40,725 nucleotides of DNA from an uncultured Roseobacter sp. (lineage in GTDB: Bacteria > Pseudomonadota > Alphaproteobacteria > Rhodobacterales > Rhodobacteraceae): the NCBI GenBank assembly GCA_947501635.1, contig CANMWT010000021.1, forward strand, positions 1 to 40,725. The letters run 5' to 3'. The translations under genes and the position numbers were made by a program. Position 1 is the stretch's first letter; every line of letters starts with the position of its first letter. Shown piece after piece: positions 34,190-40,725 of the stretch. A model generated the notes under the pieces. The model did not search any database. It had not been told where the DNA came from and saw nothing but the letters and a program-made list of their open reading frames with translations.

Positions 34190-34590
34190 TCAGATGGCCA
34201 TCCACTGTGCAATACTCAGAGCATCTTGCCACTCAACACCAAGGTAATGCACCGTACTATCGATCTTTGTGCGACCGAGCAAAAGGTGCACAGCGCGCAG
34301 GTTTCCGGTCTTCCGGTAAATCTGCGCGGCTTGGGTCCGGCGGAGGGAAGGTATGCGATAACCGCCCGGTTCCAGTCCAATCGCCTTAACTCGGTCGCGC
34401 ACAAGCTGACCATACTGGCGTGTTTAAATATGTGGTCGACAATGAAACCGACTTGGGAACAAAAGCGGCAACCGATCATCGTCGGTGATTGCGTCTACGC
34501 GAAAATTGTATCCCATGTGTTTTCAGTCGGTTGGAACTTCACTGGTTTGTTGGTTTTGCTCTGGATCACCGGAACTGTTTCGCGGAAAAA
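34190..34590 (-). pseudogene. decayed tyrosine recombinase (phage integrase) C-terminal part
   Basis: The minus strand encodes clear integrase pieces broken by stops and a frameshift. Upstream, one frame gives PVIQSKTNKPVKFQPTEN and ends at a stop near 34500. A second frame carries LPLLFPSRFHCRPHI and is cut by TAA. The same frame then continues TRQYGQLVRDRVKAIGLEPG, followed by SLRRTQAAQIYRKTGNLRAV and LLLGRTKIDSTVHYLGV to a stop at 34190. The RRT and HLLLGRT...TVHYLG blocks match the Arg, His and Tyr part of small Rhodobacteraceae integrases. The N-terminal half is missing, so the gene is inactive. Confidence 0.85.
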
Positions 34591-34800
34591 CCTGCCGCGT
34601 GGGCGCTATTGTTGAAGATCAAGCGAAGGGTAAGCGCCTGGGGAACTCGGGATCAACAACGCCAACAACCTGACACGCGGCGTAGACCGCACCCCCGTGC
34701 CGGTCACCGAGGCACTGGAAATCCAAGGCGACGTCGCGGCCACGGCTGCCACCTTCGAGGACGACCTGCGCATGTTCTGGCAGACAGGTGAGGCAGATGC

Positions 34801-35070
34801 GAGCCGATTGCCAAAGGTGACGTGCTGGTTGTTGATGAAGCAGGCATGATCGCGACAAGACAATTGTCACGCGTTGTCGCCAAGATGAATGAAATCGAAG
34901 CGAAACTCGTCCTTGTCGGTGAACCTTACCAATTGCAGCCCATCCAAGCGGGCGCACCGTTTCGGAAGACAGTGCAGCAACATGGCGCTGCGCGGAAAAC
35001 GGGCCTTCGCTGTGGACGATCGCATCGATTTCACGCGCAACGACAAAGACATTGGCATAAAAAAATGGCA
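34801..35070 (+). pseudogene. fragment of TraA-type conjugative relaxase/helicase
   Basis: From 34801 the plus strand reads EPIAKGDVLVVDEAGMIATR, then LSRVVAKMNEIEAKLVLVGE and QLQPIQAGAPFR. This is the Walker B/helicase motif region of TraA-like relaxases. After a frameshift, KRAFAVDDRIDFTRNDKDIG (around 34993-35055) matches a later relaxase segment. Both ends and the relaxase domain are missing, so it is a remnant. An unrecognised open piece precedes it (34634-34840, with VTEALEIQGDVAATAATFED) and may also be debris. Confidence 0.75.
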
Positions 35071-35249
35071 TGCTAACCCATCTAATTGCGGAAAGCTTAA
35101 AGCGCTATACAACTCAGAAACCAATCCTCGTTTTGACCCATACGAACGCGGCGATTGCGGCGCTTCGGCAGAAGCTGGACAAGGGTGAAGTTCCTCAATC
35201 TAGCTATCCTCACGGCGCAGACTGAGGCTGTCGTGCCTGTCGATGAAGA

Positions 35250-35514
35250 CGAGATCGTATCTCTGGGGTACAACAAGGTGCGTCTTACAGAAAAATTGCA
35301 AACACAGGCCGAGCCCAAAGGCTCTTTCGAGGAGAAACTAGAACCTGCGCTCACATTCCTCTCAAGCCTTTGGAAAATTTGGAAAACACAGGGGAGTATG
35401 CAGGTTCACTTGCGCCGTTTAGTACTCAAACTGGCCTTCAGAACCCGTATCAGATGTTACCGAAATCAGGAAGCTAGAGCCCTGGAAATTAGCTTTTCAT
35501 CCAAAGCTTTATAG
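35250..35514 (+). pseudogene. C-terminal fragment of a large serine recombinase
   Basis: The frame contains KGSFEEKLEPALTFLSSLWK, then LRRLVLKLAF and, near the end, SFSSKAL. This pattern (coiled-coil end, FE..LEPAL.FL..PW.LW, LRR.VL.LAF, then PFKAL) is the usual C-terminus of large serine recombinases. The catalytic serine domain and the rest are absent and no valid start is present, so this is a relic of another integrated element. Confidence 0.65.
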
Positions 35515-35577
35515 CGGTTTGACATGCTCAATTGTCTAAATGGTGCGGATGAGAGGCATCCAATTCCTATATCCTGA

Positions 35578-35661
35578 TGCCCCACTATGTACTGAATTGA
35601 TTGAATAAGCACTTAAATCTTTGATTTCACTGTATCACGCTATTCCATTCTGCCCCACTAT
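35578..35661. repeat. 11-bp direct repeat upstream of the integrase gene
   Basis: TGCCCCACTAT occurs at 35578-35588 and again at 35651-35661, 73 bases apart, in the 184-base non-coding stretch before the integrase start. A short inverted repeat, ACCCC (35662-35666) with GGGGT (35674-35678), adjoins the second copy. These could be integrase arm sites, an attachment site edge or an operator. A matching copy at the right end of the element was not found in this window. Confidence 0.5.
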
Positions 35662-35699
35662 ACCCCATATGTAGGGGTGGATAGCGAGGTGGACAGAAA

Positions 35700-36887
35700 A
35701 TGGCACTCCCCCGGCATAAGCTCACGAACTCGGAACTGAAGGCAAAGACACCTGGCAAGTATTCGGACGGTGGCGGGCTTTGGTTTCACAAGCGCCCAGA
35801 CGGCGGCGCGCAATGGTTTCTCCGCTACACCATTTTCGGGCGGCGGCACGAAATGGGGCTGGGTAGTTTTCCAAGCGTCACGCTCAAAGCAGCGCGGCAG
35901 GAGGCCGAGAAATGGCAGGCGGTGGTCCGCGAAGGCAAAGACGCCATCAAGGAGCGAGAACGCCAGCGCCGCGAGGCGGAAAGCAACCTGCACATTCTCA
36001 GTGATGTTGCCCGCGATGCTTTCGAGAGCCGCAAGGCGGAATTGAAAGGCGACGGCAAGGCGGGTCGGTGGTTCTCTCCGTTGGAACTGCACGTTTTGCC
36101 CAAGCTGGGAAAAATGCCCATCACGCAGATCGACCAGCGCGATATTCGGGATACGCTTGTGCCGATCTGGCACACAAAGGCATCAACCGCCCAAAAAGCA
36201 ATGGACCGCCTTCGCATTTGTTTCCGTCACGCAGCAGCGCTGGGTCTGGACGTGGATTTGCAGGCCACAGACAAGGCCAAGGCTTTGCTCGGTAAACAGC
36301 GTCATACAGTGACGAACATTCCGGCGATGAACTGGCGCGACGTGCCAGCATTCTATCAGTCGCTGGATGGTGGCAGCATCTCGGAACTAGCGCTGCGGCT
36401 TCTGATGCTGACAGCAGTGCGTAGCTATCCACTGCGGACGCTGCACCTCGAGCAAATCGACGGTGACGTCTGGACTATCCCAGCAGAGGCCATGAAAGGC
36501 CGTCTAGGCGCAACAAGTGACTTCCGAGTGCCGCTGTCGCAAGAGGCCCGCAGGGTGATTGCGGAGGCCGCCCTGCTCGCCCGTGACGGCTTTCTCTTTC
36601 CGGGCGTCCGCAAGGGCGTCATTTCAGATATGACAATGAGCAAACTGATGGAGCGGCGTGGCTTGGCAGAGCGCCCACACGGCTTCCGCTCCAGCTTCCG
36701 CGATTGGGTGGCGGAAACGACAAATACACCACACGACGTAGCTGAGACAGCGCTAGGCCATACGGTCGGTGGCGCGGTTGAGCGCAGCTATCGTCGGACA
36801 GACTTTCTGGAGCAGAGGCGTAAGCTGACAGAGAGGTGGGCATATTTCCTGCAAGCTGTTCCTGCAGGAAAGGTAATTTCAATATGA
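35700..36887 (+). CDS. tyrosine-type integrase (P4-like, DUF4102 N-terminus)
   Basis: 395-aa site-specific recombinase. Residues 1-85 form the DUF4102-type arm-binding domain (SDGGGLWFHKRPDGGAQWFL), about 95-185 the core-binding domain and about 205-380 the catalytic domain. The catalytic residues Arg241 (TAVRSYPLR), His327 and Arg330 (HGFR), His354 (LGHT) and Tyr364 (ERSYRRTD) are all present, so the enzyme looks active. The ATG at 35700 follows GAGGTGG. The stop overlaps the next gene by ATGA. It heads an intact small integrative element. Confidence 0.94.
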   Translation: MALPRHKLTNSELKAKTPGKYSDGGGLWFHKRPDGGAQWFLRYTIFGRRHEMGLGSFPSVTLKAARQEAEKWQAVVREGKDAIKERERQRREAESNLHILSDVARDAFESRKAELKGDGKAGRWFSPLELHVLPKLGKMPITQIDQRDIRDTLVPIWHTKASTAQKAMDRLRICFRHAAALGLDVDLQATDKAKALLGKQRHTVTNIPAMNWRDVPAFYQSLDGGSISELALRLLMLTAVRSYPLRTLHLEQIDGDVWTIPAEAMKGRLGATSDFRVPLSQEARRVIAEAALLARDGFLFPGVRKGVISDMTMSKLMERRGLAERPHGFRSSFRDWVAETTNTPHDVAETALGHTVGGAVERSYRRTDFLEQRRKLTERWAYFLQAVPAGKVISI

Positions 36888-37642
36888 CGCATAGCTTCTG
36901 GGTCACCAAGCCAGACGGATCAATTGATGAGTTGTCGGCTACAAAACTCGACCTGCTCGCTTTTTATGCACATGACGAAAAAAGTGTGCATCAGGGTCTC
37001 AAGATTTTGGAGATAGAAAAAGCTTATCACTCGGCAAATCCACAAGAATGGCAATTCAGTGCTTTGTCTATGGATGTGTTGAATGCGGCAATGAAGCGTG
37101 CCGCGCAAGTTCATGTTTGCGGTGTCATAACTTTGATAATGGTACATTTGAGTACAGAAGATGCACCTGTGAGTCTTAATGAGGCCTCCGCTAATGCATC
37201 AGAAATATTCAACAACATGGGCAAGGCAACATTCGTAGTTCCGAAGAGTCAAGGATGGGTGCGTCAAGACAAAAGCATCGTAGGCGATATGGCGACAATT
37301 CAACGATACTTCAGAAAATATCGCTCTTGCGCGCATATTTGCGCGGCCAGAACACTTATAGGCTCATCAGGTGAGGGCCATCCGCTTGTGCGTCCTCTAC
37401 CGGCGACCTTGACCTATTTATCAACGGTGCTGCATTATCAGCGTGTTCTTAAACCCAGAGCAGATGCGGCAGGTTGGAACATGGTAGATATATGTTTTGA
37501 GGGTGATAGCTTCGAGCAGAGTTACCCGGCTATGAAGCCGCTGGAAGCGCAGATTTCAGCCATTAGAAATATCAAGGAGAAGCTTAAGTCTGGTGCAGTT
37601 TTACTGCCTAGGGACTTTGAAATTCCCCCAGGGGAAACATGA
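36884..37642 (+). CDS. hypothetical protein, 252 aa
   Basis: Not recognised. The ATG at 36884 overlaps the integrase stop, which makes cotranslation likely. The product starts MTHSFWVTKPDGSIDEL and is mixed alpha/beta, with no clear signal peptide or catalytic motif. It is noticeably AT-richer than the integrase, which suggests a different origin. It lies between the integrase and the AlpA-like regulator, a place where satellites often carry cargo or accessory genes, so an anti-phage or regulatory role is possible but unproven. Confidence 0.7.
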   Translation: MTHSFWVTKPDGSIDELSATKLDLLAFYAHDEKSVHQGLKILEIEKAYHSANPQEWQFSALSMDVLNAAMKRAAQVHVCGVITLIMVHLSTEDAPVSLNEASANASEIFNNMGKATFVVPKSQGWVRQDKSIVGDMATIQRYFRKYRSCAHICAARTLIGSSGEGHPLVRPLPATLTYLSTVLHYQRVLKPRADAAGWNMVDICFEGDSFEQSYPAMKPLEAQISAIRNIKEKLKSGAVLLPRDFEIPPGET

Positions 37643-37709
37643 ACTTCCCGAAGTTACAACGCTCACTGGCGCACTTATTGATGTCCCATCGAACAGCGAT
37701 GAGGACGAC

Positions 37710-37880
37710 ATGAATTACCTTACATTCCGCGACTTACAACTCAAACTAGGCGGCAGAGGCCGCACCACCATTTACCGTGACGTGGAATTGGGCCGCTTGC
37801 CCAAGCCCGTGAAACTCGGCGGACGCCTTTACTGGGCCGAAGCTGATATAGACGCCGCAATCGCGGCACATGCGGGATAA
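37710..37880 (+). CDS. AlpA-like helix-turn-helix regulator/excisionase
   Basis: 56-aa MerR-like winged helix protein of the AlpA family: NYLTFRDLQLKLGGRGRTTI, then YRDVELGRLPKPVKLGGR and LYWAEADIDAAIAAH. These proteins activate integrase expression or act as excisionases in P4-like elements. I chose the ATG at 37710 because GAGG is 5 bases upstream; an upstream extension to 37593 overlaps the previous gene and looks non-coding. Confidence 0.88.
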   Translation: MNYLTFRDLQLKLGGRGRTTIYRDVELGRLPKPVKLGGRLYWAEADIDAAIAAHAG

Positions 37881-37882
37881 GA

Positions 37883-37943
37883 CCCGCTCAACCTTCTGCG
37901 CGGACGCAGGGCCAGTTGAGCGGGAATATATCTCGGCAGATAT
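37883..37943. ncRNA. two strong tandem hairpins after alpA
   Basis: Two bases after the alpA stop, CCCGCTCAAC (37883-37892) pairs perfectly with GTTGAGCGGG (37915-37924), enclosing a second stem CTGCG/CGCAG (37896-37900 and 37905-37909) with a CGGA loop. A separate hairpin, ATATCT-CGGC-AGATAT, follows at 37928-37943. No U tract follows, so these are not standard terminators. A structured leader, attenuator or small RNA is possible; the RNA call is inference. Confidence 0.45.
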
Positions 37944-37993
37944 GCCTCTCTACATACGCCCGACGCCTTCGCAGAGCAAGCACGGAGGCCAAA

Positions 37994-38299
37994 ATGGCTG
38001 CAAATTCAAACTGGGGCGAAGCCCTTTTCACAATCCAATACGAAACCGGCGAGACCAGCGATAAAATGGTGTCGGGCCGCGACAGCTGGACGCTGGAGGC
38101 GCTTATCGCGGCCGGCAAGAAGGGCTGCACACCCTTCGATACGCCCGGTCCGCGCTGGAGCGCTTACGTGTTCAATTTGCGCCAGCAAGGGGTGCCCATT
38201 GAAACGGTCACTGAAGCGCATGACGGACCGTTTGCAGGCTCTCACGCCCGTTACGTGCTGCGTGCGCGCGTGTCCCTCTACAGAGGGTGTGCGGCATGA
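37994..38299 (+). CDS. winged helix domain protein, 101 aa
   Basis: Small protein with a C-terminal winged-helix domain of a type common in phages and integrative elements: LEALIAAGKKGCTPFDTPGP, then RWSAYVFNLRQQGVPIETVT and YVLRARV. The N-terminal part (WGEALFTIQYETGE) is variable. The ATG at 37994 follows GGAGG. The stop overlaps the next ATG (ATGA). It probably regulates element genes or binds the element's DNA. Confidence 0.8.
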   Translation: MAANSNWGEALFTIQYETGETSDKMVSGRDSWTLEALIAAGKKGCTPFDTPGPRWSAYVFNLRQQGVPIETVTEAHDGPFAGSHARYVLRARVSLYRGCAA

Positions 38300-38427
38300 G
38301 TTGCGGTATCAGAAACCGCACTCACAATCCTTATTCCATCCTAGTCCGCCACCTTCGCCGCAAACACGGATTGTCAGAACCGGCAGCGCGTCTTGTGGCT
38401 GAGCTTCATTACGAGGTGAAACGATGA
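38296..38427 (+). CDS. small protein, 43 aa
   Basis: Short frame with ATGA overlaps at both ends: its ATG overlaps the winged-helix stop and its TGA overlaps the ATG of the next gene. The product is basic and helical (SILVRHLRRKHGLSEPAARL). This double coupling makes it a likely real gene in the element's operon. No family was recognised. Confidence 0.65.
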   Translation: MSCGIRNRTHNPYSILVRHLRRKHGLSEPAARLVAELHYEVKR

Positions 38428-38858
38428 ACCAGATAAACAATAATGAAATGGAAGGTCGGGCATTGCGCCCGGCCAACCGGTCGGCGATGTCGAAATACGC
38501 CAAGGCCGAACATAAGCGTGCGGCCAAGGCGTTGGGCTATGGCCTGACGCTTGGCGACGACTCTGCATGGTTCTCGGTCTCTGCAGTCTGGCAGGCCCGC
38601 CTGACGCCACAGGAGGCCGCTACAGTGGCTTGTGCGGCGATACTGGCGACGGACAGCGAATTTGCCGAAAGCATCGCCTATGCCGTGCTGGAGGGCGCTG
38701 GCGCGCCTTTGCCTGCCTTCTTTGACATCGTCTCGGAGGCGGGCTTCTGGGCAGACATGGCAACGCCCCAGGAACGTGCGGCCTATGCGGTCGCCTGCTT
38801 TAACCGGTTCTCTCCGGTTGAGCGTGACGAATTTCGCGATTTTGCAGGAGGCCGCTGA
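38424..38858 (+). CDS. hypothetical protein, 144 aa
   Basis: Unknown protein, mostly helical. It begins with a polar segment (NQINNNEMEGRALRPANRSA) and has a hydrophobic stretch AATVACAAILATDSEFAESI and a later FWADMATPQERAAYAVACFN. No motif was recognised. It is coupled to its neighbours (ATGA upstream, TGATG downstream with the AAA ATPase). Proteins of this size often precede the replication gene in small integrative elements. Confidence 0.75.
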   Translation: MNQINNNEMEGRALRPANRSAMSKYAKAEHKRAAKALGYGLTLGDDSAWFSVSAVWQARLTPQEAATVACAAILATDSEFAESIAYAVLEGAGAPLPAFFDIVSEAGFWADMATPQERAAYAVACFNRFSPVERDEFRDFAGGR

Positions 38859-40012
38859 TGGGCAGGCAGGAAAACCGTTTCGAGCAGATTTCAAAGAATG
38901 ACCGGACGGGCCGCGATGGCGGCACCGACCGGCTTGAGGGGCGCGCAGGCGAGCTACAGGCGGCATTGCGCCCGCTAGAGGCTATCAAGCCTGTCCTGTC
39001 GTCGCGCTACCTCGTGAAAGGGTGGTTGGACAGTGGGGCAAGCTCCGTCGTCTACGGTGAAAGCAACGTTGGCAAGACGTTCTTTGCACTGGACCTTGCG
39101 ATGCACATTGCGGCGGGCAAGGCGTGGCATGGGGCAAAAGTGCCGCTGACAGGTGATGACTTTGGCTGCGTGGTCTATGTCGCGGGCGAAGGCGGCTCTG
39201 GCATGCACAATCGCGTGGAAGCCATTCGGCAAGATAAATCCACCCTCATAAAGGAAGCTGAAGCGCGGCACGGCTTCACGCTGTTGCCGACTATGCTGGA
39301 CCTCTGTGGCCCGTCAGATGCTGAGGAACTGGTGAAGGTATTCGCCGCGCTGCCGACGCGGATCGGGCTGGTCATTATCGACACGCTGGCACGGACAATG
39401 GGCGACGGCGACGAGAACACAGCACGCGATATGGGTGCGTTTGTTCGCAGCGTAGACCACCTTCGCAATACGACCGGTGCGCATGTCATGGTCATTCATC
39501 ATAGCGGCAAGGATGCATCCAAGGGCGCGCGAGGGAGCGGCAGCTTGCGCGCAGCGGTGGACACAGAAATTCATCTGAGCCGCTCAGGCGCTGTCGTCAT
39601 GGCAGAGACATGCAAGCAGCGGGATATGCCAACCGGCAGCGTTTTTGCTTACCTCTTGCGCGACGTGGAGATTGGAACCGACGAGGACGGCGAGCCGGTT
39701 ACATCCGCCGTGGTTGAGATGACAGAACCCGTCGCCAAGCGTCCGCAACTGAGCGCTCAGCAACGCATTGCCCTTCAGGCGCTGGACGACGCAATAGCGG
39801 TGAAGGGTGAAAAGCGGTTGGGCGATATATACCCGCAAAACCGCCGCTGCGTATCACTGACAACGTGGCGGGAATACTGCAACCGGCATTCACTATCGAA
39901 CGGAGAGTCCGAGAGTGCCAAGCGCAAGGCCTTCTTTGCAGTGAAAACCAAGCTGCATGAGAAGGAAGTCATTCGGATTGTAGATGAGTATGTCTGGAAG
40001 TGTGATAAGTAA
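38858..40012 (+). CDS. AAA family ATPase, RepA-like (helicase superfamily)
   Basis: 384-aa ATPase with a RecA-type core (AAA_25/RepA class). Walker A GESNVGKT is at residues 67-74, Walker B LVIID at 171-175, and VMVIHHSGKD (about 211-220) is the downstream HxxG-type motif of RepA/DnaB-like helicases. The C-terminal 80 residues look like a winged helix or DNA-binding part. The likely role is replication initiation or helicase action for the element. Seven iterons start 2 bases after its stop codon, supporting this. Confidence 0.88.
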   Translation: MGRQENRFEQISKNDRTGRDGGTDRLEGRAGELQAALRPLEAIKPVLSSRYLVKGWLDSGASSVVYGESNVGKTFFALDLAMHIAAGKAWHGAKVPLTGDDFGCVVYVAGEGGSGMHNRVEAIRQDKSTLIKEAEARHGFTLLPTMLDLCGPSDAEELVKVFAALPTRIGLVIIDTLARTMGDGDENTARDMGAFVRSVDHLRNTTGAHVMVIHHSGKDASKGARGSGSLRAAVDTEIHLSRSGAVVMAETCKQRDMPTGSVFAYLLRDVEIGTDEDGEPVTSAVVEMTEPVAKRPQLSAQQRIALQALDDAIAVKGEKRLGDIYPQNRRCVSLTTWREYCNRHSLSNGESESAKRKAFFAVKTKLHEKEVIRIVDEYVWKCDK

Positions 40013-40013
40013 C

Positions 40014-40113
40014 CGTTACCACCGTTACCAAGCGTTACCGCTCCCGTTCGGTAGCGCGGTCATGCTGCCGTTACGTCCGTTACCTCTCCCTATGGGAGGT
40101 AACGGCGGTAACG
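40014..40113. other. iteron cluster with hairpin: candidate replication origin
   Basis: CGTTACC occurs at 40014-40020, 40023-40029, 40033-40039 and 40078-40084, with CGTTACG at 40069-40075. Inverted copies GGTAACG occur at 40098-40104 and 40107-40113. The right half can fold: CCGTTACCTC (40077-40086) pairs with GAGGTAACGG (40096-40105) around a 9-base loop, extended by CGTTAC (40069-40074) with GTAACG (40108-40113). Spacing of 9-10 bases between the first three suggests protein binding to one DNA face. The adjacent RepA-like gene makes an origin the simplest reading. Confidence 0.75.
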
Positions 40114-40285
40114 CTGACCCGAACTCCGTCGCAAGAACTGAACTTTATACTTCTAGCCATGGGCAGGACAGCATGAATCCGCCACAATCAAGGTTCAAGC
40201 TCTGACAAAATGACAAGTCGCTTGGCCCATGTTATTGTTCTGCTAGCCGCAGCCAGAAGAGCGCGGAAACAAAGAGAGCATACAG

Positions 40286-40519
40286 GTGGCAGCATTTATA
40301 GCTATAATTGGCGGCATCGCAGGCTTAGTGGTTTCGACGCTTGGCCTAGCCTACTTTGATCTGAGCTTGTTGGAAGCGCTAGGCATTTACTGCGCATCTG
40401 GGTTCTCAGTTTTTGCTTTAGGCATTTCCTTGCTGGCGTTCCATGACTATCGCAATGAGAATGCTGGGGGTTTTGACAGGCCTGCTTTTTCCGATGCCAG
40501 AGAAGCATACAAAACCTGA
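40286..40519 (+). CDS. small membrane protein, 77 aa
   Basis: Two predicted membrane helices (about residues 3-24, AFIAIIGGIAGLVVSTLGLA, and 30-51) and a polar, acidic C-terminal tail (FDRPAFSDAREAYKT). The GTG start at 40286 is preceded by AGAGAG at a distance. No family was recognised. It is separated from the ATPase gene by the iteron region (40013-40285) and may belong to the element or to the host flank. Confidence 0.55.
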   Translation: MAAFIAIIGGIAGLVVSTLGLAYFDLSLLEALGIYCASGFSVFALGISLLAFHDYRNENAGGFDRPAFSDAREAYKT

Positions 40520-40657
40520 TACATACCTCCCCCATGGTTTTTGGCGCGATGCTTCGCTTGCATCCAGAGCGCCAGTATGGATAGTGCCGAGCCGGTCGCA
40601 ATAGGCATAGCGGACACTCGCTGGGCAACGGTTAAATGACCGAGTTGCGGTGTGATT

Positions 40658-40725
40658 TCAACGGGTCGCTGCAACACATGCCTCAAACTTCTCTGCCGGT
40701 GTATGATATTGCAAGGTCTTTCTGG
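40658..40725 (-). mobile_element. IS30-family transposase, 3' end only (cut by window edge)
   Basis: The last 68 bases encode, on the minus strand, RKTLQYHTPAEKFEACVAAT plus a final Arg and a TGA stop at 40658-40660. The RKTL.Y.TPAEKF...CVA pattern is the usual C-terminus of IS30-family transposases. The rest of the gene lies outside the window. The bases just before 40658 should contain the terminal inverted repeat; I could not delimit it. Confidence 0.65.

Noticed and set aside
37870-38064. 64-codon plus-strand frame across the hairpins after alpA
   Set aside because: It overlaps both neighbours in another frame and covers structured DNA; composition does not look protein-like.
39984-40205. 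73-codon plus-strand frame over the iteron region
   Set aside because: The translation is a product of the repeats (Leu/Pro/Gly runs) and overlaps the end of the ATPase gene.
1-40725. CRISPR array or rRNA genes
   Set aside because: No regularly spaced repeat-spacer pattern and no rRNA-like sequence was seen; the iterons are too short and too closely spaced for CRISPR.

Overview
The window reads as chromosome of a marine alphaproteobacterium of the Roseobacter group (Rhodobacteraceae). The evidence is GC-rich codon use in the core genes, a SPOR lipoprotein - D-Ala-D-Ala carboxypeptidase - tmk - holB - tatD - MBL hydrolase block, a form I aerobic CO dehydrogenase cluster, ectoine catabolism genes, and a quaternary-amine (MttB-type) locus. 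No species-level call is possible from sequence reading alone.

Layout. (1) 1-3045: AT-richer accessory DNA ending at the 3' end of a tRNA-Ser(TGA) gene (3046-3135, minus). It carries a compact three-gene cassette led by a TIGR04255-family protein; the function is unknown. (2) 3333-8829: a tightly packed housekeeping operon on the plus strand (SPOR lipoprotein, PBP5-like carboxypeptidase, thymidylate kinase, DNA polymerase III delta', TatD nuclease, MBL hydrolase), followed by an AEC permease. (3) 9828-15059: two divergent operons for ectoine or related amino-acid breakdown. doeA and doeB lie on the plus strand. A PLP lyase, a second M24 peptidase and an Asp/Glu-racemase-like enzyme lie on the minus strand. 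(4) 15484-18147: a TagE/GtfA-like glycosyltransferase and a GST-fold protein. (5) 27461 down to 18261, minus strand: coxC-M-S-L-D-E-F, a MobA-like nucleotidyltransferase, a 33-codon small gene and coxG, closed by a clear intrinsic terminator. CoxMSL is the CO-oxidising enzyme, CoxDEF and the MobA-like protein serve maturation of the Mo/Cu cofactor, and CoxC is a membrane MHYT-LytTR sensor-regulator. (6) 27607-32726: a FAD/GcvT demethylase, an MttB-family methyltransferase and a LysR regulator. (7) 32812-33960: a GT61 glycosyltransferase.

(8) 34190-35514 is a mobile-element graveyard. It holds decayed pieces of a tyrosine recombinase, a TraA-type relaxase/helicase and a large serine recombinase. 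(9) 35700-40519 is an intact small integrative element that resembles a phage satellite. It has a P4-type integrase, an unknown 252-residue protein, an AlpA-like regulator, a winged-helix protein, a 43-residue protein, an unknown 144-residue protein and a RepA-like AAA ATPase. A cluster of seven CGTTACC-type iterons with a long hairpin follows the ATPase gene and is a good candidate replication origin. (10) The right edge cuts the 3' end of an IS30-family transposase gene.

The items most worth following up are the iteron origin and structured RNA-like region of the satellite, the unlisted 33-residue protein inside the cox operon, the TIGR04255 cassette beside tRNA-Ser, and the ectoine-type cluster that lacks eutC and a transporter but adds a second M24 peptidase.
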